64,000 nucleotides of DNA from Pseudomonadota bacterium (lineage in GTDB: Bacteria; Pseudomonadota; Alphaproteobacteria; Rhizobiales; Rhizobiaceae): the NCBI GenBank assembly GCA_023399465.1, contig JAEWPB010000177.1, forward strand, positions 1 to 64,000. Direction: 5' to 3'. Shown here piece after piece: positions 59,351-64,000 of this stretch; position 1 is the stretch's first letter, and every line of letters begins with the position of its first letter. The notes below the pieces were generated by a model. That model was not told the DNA's origin. It worked only from the letters and a program-made list of their open reading frames with translations, and did no database searches. The translations under genes and the position numbers were made by a program.

Positions 59351-61351
59351 ATGAGCGGCCGCAACTTCACCGTCATCGAAAACGAATGGATCACCCTAAA
59401 GGACGGCACGCGGCTCGCCGCCCGCATCTGGATGCCGGAAGGAGCCGACCGGGACCCGGTGCCTGCGGTGTTCGAGTTCCTGCCCTATCGCAAGCGCGAT
59501 GGAACCTCGATGCGCGACGAGGCGACCTATCCGGCGTTTGCCGCGGCAGGCATTGCCGGCGTGCGCGTCGACATCCGCGGTTCGGGCGAATCCGACGGCG
59601 TGATCGACGGCGAATATACGCCCCTCGAACTCGCCAACGCCTGTGAACTCATTGCCTGGATCGCGGCGCAGCCCTGGTCGAACGGCAATGTCGGCATGAT
59701 GGGCATCTCCTGGGGCGGCTTCAACGGCCTGCAGGTCGCGGCGCTCAGGCCGCCGGCCCTCAAGGCGGTCATCTCGCTCGCCTCGACGGTCGACCGCTAC
59801 AACGACGACATCCACTACAAGAACGGCTGTCATCTCTCCTCGCAACTGTCCTGGGCAGCGACGATGCTCGGATACCAGTCGCGTTCCCCCGACCCCGAAC
59901 TGGTCGGCGACCACTGGAAGGAGATGTGGCTGCACCGTCTGCGGCTTGAACCCTTCCTGATGGAGGATTGGCTCCAGCACCAGCGTCGCGACGACTTCTG
60001 GAAACACGGCTCGGTCTGCGAGGACTTTTCGGCAATCGAGGTCCCGGTACTGGTCATCGCCGGCTGGGCCGATGGCTACCGCAATACGCCGCTCCGGGCC
60101 ATCGAGGGTCTTGGCGACAAGGCCAAGGCGATCATCGGCCCGTGGGTACACCAGTACCCGCATTTCGCAGGGCCGAAGCCGCGGGCCGACTTCCTTGGCG
60201 AGGCTATCCGCTGGTGGAATCGCTGGCTGCGTGGCGAAGAGAACGGTGTCGAGACACTTCCGCAAGTGCGCGCCTACGTCCTTGATGCCATCAGGCCCGG
60301 ACCCCGTCGCGACTTCGATCCGGGCAAGTGGATCGCCAAGAAGAAATGGGTACATCCGTCGATGCAGGCGTTCCATGCCTGCGCCGATGGCCGCACTTTG
60401 TCGACCGAAAGCCGGAACGCCATGACCTCGGTCAGCGCCTTCCTGCGCTCGCCGCTCGACACCGGAACCGCAGCCGGCGAGTACTTTCCGACCAAACCGG
60501 ATGTCGAGATGGCGATCGACCAGCGCATCGACGACGCCGGATCGCTGGTCTTCGAAACCGCGCCGCTGGAAGCCGACTGCGACTACCTCGGTCGCCCCGT
60601 TCTCACCCTGTCGCTTTCCTGCGACCGTGACTGGTCGAACCTTGCCGCCCGGCTGGTCGACGTCCATCCTGACGGCACGGCAGCCCGTGTGAGCCTCGGC
60701 GTCCTGAACCTCACCCATCGCGATGGGAACGCGGCACCGAAGGCGATGCCTGCGGGCGAGAAAGTGGCGATCCGGCTGGTGCTCGACGCCTGCGGCTATC
60801 GCTTCCGCAAGGGCCACCGCATCCGCCTTTCGCTGTCGACCGCGTATTGGCCGCATATCCTGCCGGCCCCCTCCGATCCCGGTGTCACCGTCGACACCGG
60901 TTCGCTCCGTCTCGACATGCCGCTGCTTGGCACGCACGAGCCCTGCCGCATGGCCGAGCCCGAGAACCACGATCCGTTGCCGAAATATATCGAGCACAAA
61001 CCCGCGGTGTCGCGCCGCAGTGCCATCAGGCACCTGACCGAGAACGTGACCGAGTACCGGATCCACGAGGACAGCGGCCTTGTCGAGCATCCCGACACCG
61101 GCTTGTCGGTGCGCGAGCAGCGCGACGAATCCTGGTCGATCACGCTCGACGACCCACTGAGCACCACCGGGGTTGCCGTCTGGACCTGCGACATGGAGCG
61201 TCCGGGCTGGCACACCCGCACGGTCAGCACCTCGCGGATTTCCTGTACGGCAACGGACTGGCTGATCAGCGCCTCCGTCGTCGCCTATGAAGGCGATACA
61301 GAGGTCTTCACCAAGAGCTTCGGAAAGACGATCCCGCGCGACTTCATGTGA
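59351..61351 (+). CDS. CocE/NonD-family hydrolase
   Basis: 666 residues from ATG 59351 (MSGRNFTVIEN), 8 bp after GGAAGGA. Alpha/beta hydrolase of the X-Pro dipeptidyl peptidase / cocaine esterase (PF02129) family, with a C-terminal jelly-roll (X-Pro_dipeptidyl_peptidase_C) from about residue 320. The Ser nucleophile lies in GISWGGF, Asp in IAGWADGYRN and His in IGPWVHQYPH. It lacks a signal peptide, so it acts in the cytoplasm on an imported compound. Placed 187 bp after the importer, it is inferred to hydrolyse an ester or amide of a carnitine-like compound. The 59164-59350 gap shows nothing else. It converges on the ACT-domain gene with an 8-bp overlap. Confidence 0.86.
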   Translation: MSGRNFTVIENEWITLKDGTRLAARIWMPEGADRDPVPAVFEFLPYRKRDGTSMRDEATYPAFAAAGIAGVRVDIRGSGESDGVIDGEYTPLELANACELIAWIAAQPWSNGNVGMMGISWGGFNGLQVAALRPPALKAVISLASTVDRYNDDIHYKNGCHLSSQLSWAATMLGYQSRSPDPELVGDHWKEMWLHRLRLEPFLMEDWLQHQRRDDFWKHGSVCEDFSAIEVPVLVIAGWADGYRNTPLRAIEGLGDKAKAIIGPWVHQYPHFAGPKPRADFLGEAIRWWNRWLRGEENGVETLPQVRAYVLDAIRPGPRRDFDPGKWIAKKKWVHPSMQAFHACADGRTLSTESRNAMTSVSAFLRSPLDTGTAAGEYFPTKPDVEMAIDQRIDDAGSLVFETAPLEADCDYLGRPVLTLSLSCDRDWSNLAARLVDVHPDGTAARVSLGVLNLTHRDGNAAPKAMPAGEKVAIRLVLDACGYRFRKGHRIRLSLSTAYWPHILPAPSDPGVTVDTGSLRLDMPLLGTHEPCRMAEPENHDPLPKYIEHKPAVSRRSAIRHLTENVTEYRIHEDSGLVEHPDTGLSVREQRDESWSITLDDPLSTTGVAVWTCDMERPGWHTRTVSTSRISCTATDWLISASVVAYEGDTEVFTKSFGKTIPRDFM

Positions 61352-61781
61352 CGGGGCCGGCCTGCTCCGCCGGCTTTCTTGCCCTTCTGCCCAGTGCAGC
61401 AAGGGCGGCAACCGCCTGTTCCGCCTGCGCACACGGCACGAAAACATGGTCGTGATAATAGGCTGCCACGACATTGGCGCTGATGCCGAGCCCGGCCAGT
61501 TCCGTGGCAATGGCCGCCGTGAGACCGACCGCCTCCAGCGAGGAGTGCACCGTCAGCGTGATGCATCGCATTGGCGCGCTGGCGGCAAGCGCGTGCGATT
61601 CGGCAACGCTGCGTTCCAGGATAAGGGTCAGCCCTTCCGCCTCGCGAAAGAAGCCGAGCGGATCGAGGGCAAGATAACGGGACGCCTCGGCCGGTTCGAC
61701 GGACGCGAAGACGTATTCACGGTCCTCCAGTTGCGGCGACATCTCAGAAAGCAGGGTCGCAAGGTCGACGATGCCCGCCAT
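61344..61781 (-). CDS. ACT-domain protein (small regulatory domain)
   Basis: 145 residues, ATG 61781 after AGGAGGAAG. It contains two ACT-like halves: EYVFASVEPAEASRYLAL (first) and CITLTVHSSLEAVGLTAAIATELAGLG (second, with ISANVVAAYYHDHVFVP). ACT domains bind amino acids to control enzymes; stand-alone ones may regulate a partner. The stop overlaps the CocE gene end by 8 bp on the opposite strand. It is followed 13 bp downstream of the esterase stop, so it shares that minus-strand transcript. Confidence 0.8.
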   Translation of the reverse strand: MAGIVDLATLLSEMSPQLEDREYVFASVEPAEASRYLALDPLGFFREAEGLTLILERSVAESHALAASAPMRCITLTVHSSLEAVGLTAAIATELAGLGISANVVAAYYHDHVFVPCAQAEQAVAALAALGRRARKPAEQAGPVT

Positions 61782-61794
61782 CGTGTTCTTCCTC

Positions 61795-62721
61795 CTAGAG
61801 AGTGCCCGCCAGACGGCTGACGGCAACGCAAAGGGCCTTGAAACCGTCGCGCGCGCCGTCGCTCATGTAACGGGCGCGAAGCCAGGCATGAACCATCTGC
61901 GGCTCCTCGCGGAACCAGACGTTGATCCCCGCTTCGAGCAACCGGGCGGCGTAGTGGCGGCCGTCGTCGCGCAGGGGATCGAAATGGGCGACGCTGATGA
62001 AGGTCGGCGGCAGGCCGCGAAAATCGTCGACGAGCAGCGGAAAGGCGAAGATGTCGTCCGCCGGTGCCTGCAGGATATCGCGGTAGTAGGCGACATCCGC
62101 GGTCGACAGGCCCGGAGCATTCGCCATGTCGGCATAGGAGCCCGATACGAGGTCCCCTCCAAGCCCCGGATAGATCAGTGCCTGGCCAGCGATCCCCTGC
62201 CAGCCCTCTTCGCGCGCCCTCAGGGTCAGCCCCGCAACCAGATTGCCGCCGGCGCTATCGCCGATCAGCACCAGCCTGCGTCCCTCCCCGAGCAGCGACA
62301 ACAGCACGGCGCAGCAATCGTCGTGCTGGGCCGGCCAGACATGCTCCGGCGCCAGCCGGTAGTCGACGGCGATCAGTTCGGCCCCCACCTGGTCGGCGAT
62401 CTCGGCGCAGATGGCGTCATGGCTTTCGAGGGAGCCGACGACGAAGCCGCCGCCGTGGAAATAGAGAAGCGTCACTTCGGTCCTGACGTCCGCCGGCCGG
62501 TATCGGCGGATCGGAATCCTGTCATCCACCAGACCGTCTTCCTTCGACAGGCCATCTGGGAGCGGCGGCGCGAACTGGGCGCACAGCGCGTCATAGAATG
62601 CACGCTGCTCGGCGATCGTGGCATTGACGGCATCGGCGGGATAGAACGCGTCGCAGCGCTCGAGGAAGGCGAGGATGCCTTCCTCGGTCGGCATCGGTCG
62701 TGGAGCCTCTGCATGCGGCAT
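61795..62721 (-). CDS. Alpha/beta hydrolase, hormone-sensitive-lipase (esterase IV) family
   Basis: 308 residues. ATG 62721 has AGGGG 7 bp upstream, while ATG 62727 is too close to it. It contains HGGG (oxyanion; YFHGGGFVVGS), the DYRLAPEH hallmark, the nucleophile GDSAGGNL, a late Asp (HFDPLRDDG) and His (MVHAWL). This is the HSL/GDSAG esterase subfamily, acting on short acyl esters. It is upstream of the ACT gene and probably co-transcribed with it; a role in carnitine-ester hydrolysis is only a thought. Confidence 0.87.
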   Translation of the reverse strand: MPHAEAPRPMPTEEGILAFLERCDAFYPADAVNATIAEQRAFYDALCAQFAPPLPDGLSKEDGLVDDRIPIRRYRPADVRTEVTLLYFHGGGFVVGSLESHDAICAEIADQVGAELIAVDYRLAPEHVWPAQHDDCCAVLLSLLGEGRRLVLIGDSAGGNLVAGLTLRAREEGWQGIAGQALIYPGLGGDLVSGSYADMANAPGLSTADVAYYRDILQAPADDIFAFPLLVDDFRGLPPTFISVAHFDPLRDDGRHYAARLLEAGINVWFREEPQMVHAWLRARYMSDGARDGFKALCVAVSRLAGTL

Positions 62722-62956
62722 TGTCATTCCCCTTGTCCATGCAATCCATTCGACCTGCATGGTGGCACGGCCTCATCGAGTTGGGAATACCGAATGCCGA
62801 CACCGACACCAGCCGTGCGCGACTCGCCGGCGACTTTTCGATTCGAAAACAAGGGGATGGCAGCGCCACCTGAATCAACTTGCCAGGGACTTGATTCAGT
62901 TCTTCAACGCGAGGCGTTGCAGGCGCCTGGACGCATGTTCGTGCCTGCGAGAGAAA

Positions 62957-62985
62957 TCCGGAGGGCGGGTCCGCCGCCCTCCGGA
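62957..62985 (-). terminator. Terminator after metH
   Basis: TCCGGAGGGCGG (62957-62968) with CCGCCCTCCGGA (62974-62985), loop of 5; on the minus strand a TTTCTC tail follows. It is 15 bp past the metH stop. The ~235 bp between 62722 and 62956 shows only a small 6-bp hairpin (62905-62919) and presumably the esterase promoter. Confidence 0.85.
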
Positions 62986-62999
62986 GATCCGTGGTCGCC

Positions 63000-64000
63000 T
63001 CAGGCGGCGTCCTCCACCGCCTCGTCGCCATCGCGTTTCGGCACGTAGTTCAGGACCGGTCCGAGCCAGCGCTCGACCTCGCCAATCGCCATGCCCTTGC
63101 GCCCGGCATAATCCTCGACCTGGTCGCGCTCGACCTTGGCGACGCCGAAATAGTAGGAGTCGGGATGGCCGATATAGAGGCCTGATACCGACGAGCCCGG
63201 CCACATCGCATAGCTTTCGGTAAGCTTCACGCCCGCGGCATTCTCGGCATCGAGCAGCCGGAAAAGCGTGACCTTTTCGGTGTGATCGGGCTGGGCCGGA
63301 TAGCCCGGCGCCGGACGAATGCCGTCATAGGCCTCGCCCACCAGTTCGTCGCTGCTGAAGCTCTCATCCGGGGCATACCCCCAGAATTCACGCCGCACCC
63401 GCTCGTGCATCCGTTCGGCGAAGGCCTCTGCGATACGGTCGGCGAGCGCCTTGACAAGGATCGACGAGTAGTCGTCGTTGGCCCGCTCGAAACGTTCCGC
63501 GATCGCGACCTCCTCGATGCCGGCGGTCACCACGAAGCCGCCGACATAATCGGCCACGCCGCTGTCGACCGGGGCGACGAAATCGGAGAGCGCCACGTTC
63601 GGCCGGCCGTCGCGCTTCGACAACTGCTGGCGAAGGGTGAAGAAGGTCGCCAGTTCCTCGTCGCGGCTGTCTCCGGTGAACAGGCGGATGTCGTCTCCGA
63701 CAGCATTCGCCGGCCAGAAGCCCACCACGGCGCGCGGCCGGAACCATTTTTCCTCGATGATCTTGTCAAGCATCGCCTGAGCGTCGGCATAGAGCTGGCG
63801 AGCCGCTTCGCCCTGCTTCTCATCCTCGAGGATCGCAGGGAAACGTCCCTTCAGTTCCCAGGTCTGGAAGAACGGCGTCCAGTCGATGTACCGAGCCAGT
63901 TCCGCAAGGTCATAGTCCTCGAACACCTTCGTGCCGAGGAACTGCGGCCGGGCGGGCTTGTAGCCGGACCAGTCGATCCGGTGGGCATTTTCGCGGGCAC
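63000..64000 (-). CDS. metH: Cobalamin-dependent methionine synthase MetH, C-terminal activation domain (5' part outside window)
   Basis: At least 333 residues, reading in from the right edge (the apparent start at 63926 is an internal Val codon, since the frame continues to 64000 as ...RIDWSGYKPARPQFLG). This is the SAM-binding reactivation domain of MetH: LARYIDWTPFFQTWELKG, VVGFWPANAVGDDI, LSDFVAPVDSGVADYVGGF and PAPGYPAQPDHTEK, ending YFGVAKVERDQVEDYAGRKGM. Methionine synthase uses the 5-methyl-THF made by MetF. The B12 and folate domains lie outside the window. Confidence 0.95.
   Translation of the reverse strand, partial: ARENAHRIDWSGYKPARPQFLGTKVFEDYDLAELARYIDWTPFFQTWELKGRFPAILEDEKQGEAARQLYADAQAMLDKIIEEKWFRPRAVVGFWPANAVGDDIRLFTGDSRDEELATFFTLRQQLSKRDGRPNVALSDFVAPVDSGVADYVGGFVVTAGIEEVAIAERFERANDDYSSILVKALADRIAEAFAERMHERVRREFWGYAPDESFSSDELVGEAYDGIRPAPGYPAQPDHTEKVTLFRLLDAENAAGVKLTESYAMWPGSSVSGLYIGHPDSYYFGVAKVERDQVEDYAGRKGMAIGEVERWLGPVLNYVPKRDGDEAVEDAA

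Noticed and set aside
59396..61510. A 704-codon minus-strand frame over the CocE/NonD gene
   Set aside because: Antisense shadow with no motif; the plus-strand CocE hydrolase has its catalytic triad intact.

Overview
The window looks like about 64 kb of chromosome from an alphaproteobacterium of the Rhizobiaceae (Rhizobium / Sinorhizobium / Agrobacterium / Shinella range). The evidence is the high G+C, the rhizobial order mraZ-rsmH-ftsL-ftsI-murE, a type A RNase P RNA, the betaine-lipid pair btaAB, an ArsR-methyltransferase next to metF, a Brucella-type ribH2 under an FMN riboswitch, and a Sinorhizobium-type carnitine cluster with a carnitine dehydrogenase-thioesterase fusion. I see no tRNA, rRNA, insertion sequence, phage or CRISPR array. 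Coding is dense on both strands with short intergenic gaps.

Layout. 1-5.1 kb: start of the division and cell wall (dcw) cluster on the minus strand, with four phased TGGG boxes upstream of mraZ. 5.25-5.66 kb: rnpB. 5.7-9.3 kb (minus): a sarcosine-oxidase-like FAD enzyme with a one-base frameshift, a lytic transglycosylase, an amidase and djlA. 9.7-18.4 kb: PPi-phosphofructokinase, a LysE exporter, a lipoprotein transglycosylase, a beta-lactamase-like hydrolase, btaAB, a GH25 muramidase lipoprotein and an MltB-like transglycosylase. 18.7 kb: an unlisted 25-residue membrane peptide. 19-25.7 kb (minus): metF with its ArsR-methyltransferase regulator, ettA, a GT-C-like membrane protein and a frameshifted RNase T2. 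25.8-35 kb: assorted metabolic genes, including a TPP enzyme, RidA, an L,D-transpeptidase, a stand-alone HpaD-type dioxygenase and an orphan ParA.

35.1-45.3 kb is a coherent catabolic block. On the minus strand are an N-formylglutamate-amidohydrolase-family hydrolase, a glutamine-synthetase-family ligase, an aldehyde dehydrogenase and an iron-type alcohol dehydrogenase. Divergent from these are an RpiR regulator and a complete ABC importer of the polyamine/iron type. The enzymes fit a gamma-glutamylation route for an amino alcohol or other amine: ligate glutamate, oxidise alcohol to aldehyde to acid, hydrolyse. A 16-bp sequence, TGTAATTAT(C/T)(T/G)TTTCA, occurs upstream of both rpiR and the aldehyde dehydrogenase and is a candidate operator. 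This is my main candidate for a poorly described system.

45.4-46.2 kb: FMN riboswitch and ribH2. 46.2-61.4 kb: a carnitine / gamma-butyrobetaine cluster with a GlxA/CdhR-type regulator, BKACE (dehydrocarnitine cleavage), the carnitine dehydrogenase-thioesterase fusion, acyl-CoA dehydrogenase, ADP-forming CoA ligase and a CaiD-like hydratase. These are the enzyme types that would convert gamma-butyrobetaine to glycine betaine. A dipeptide-type ABC importer with a fused double ATPase and a CocE/NonD hydrolase follow in the same direction, suggesting uptake and hydrolysis of an esterified or amide-linked precursor. 61.3-64 kb (minus): an ACT-domain protein, an HSL-family esterase, and the C-terminal activation domain of metH running off the right edge.
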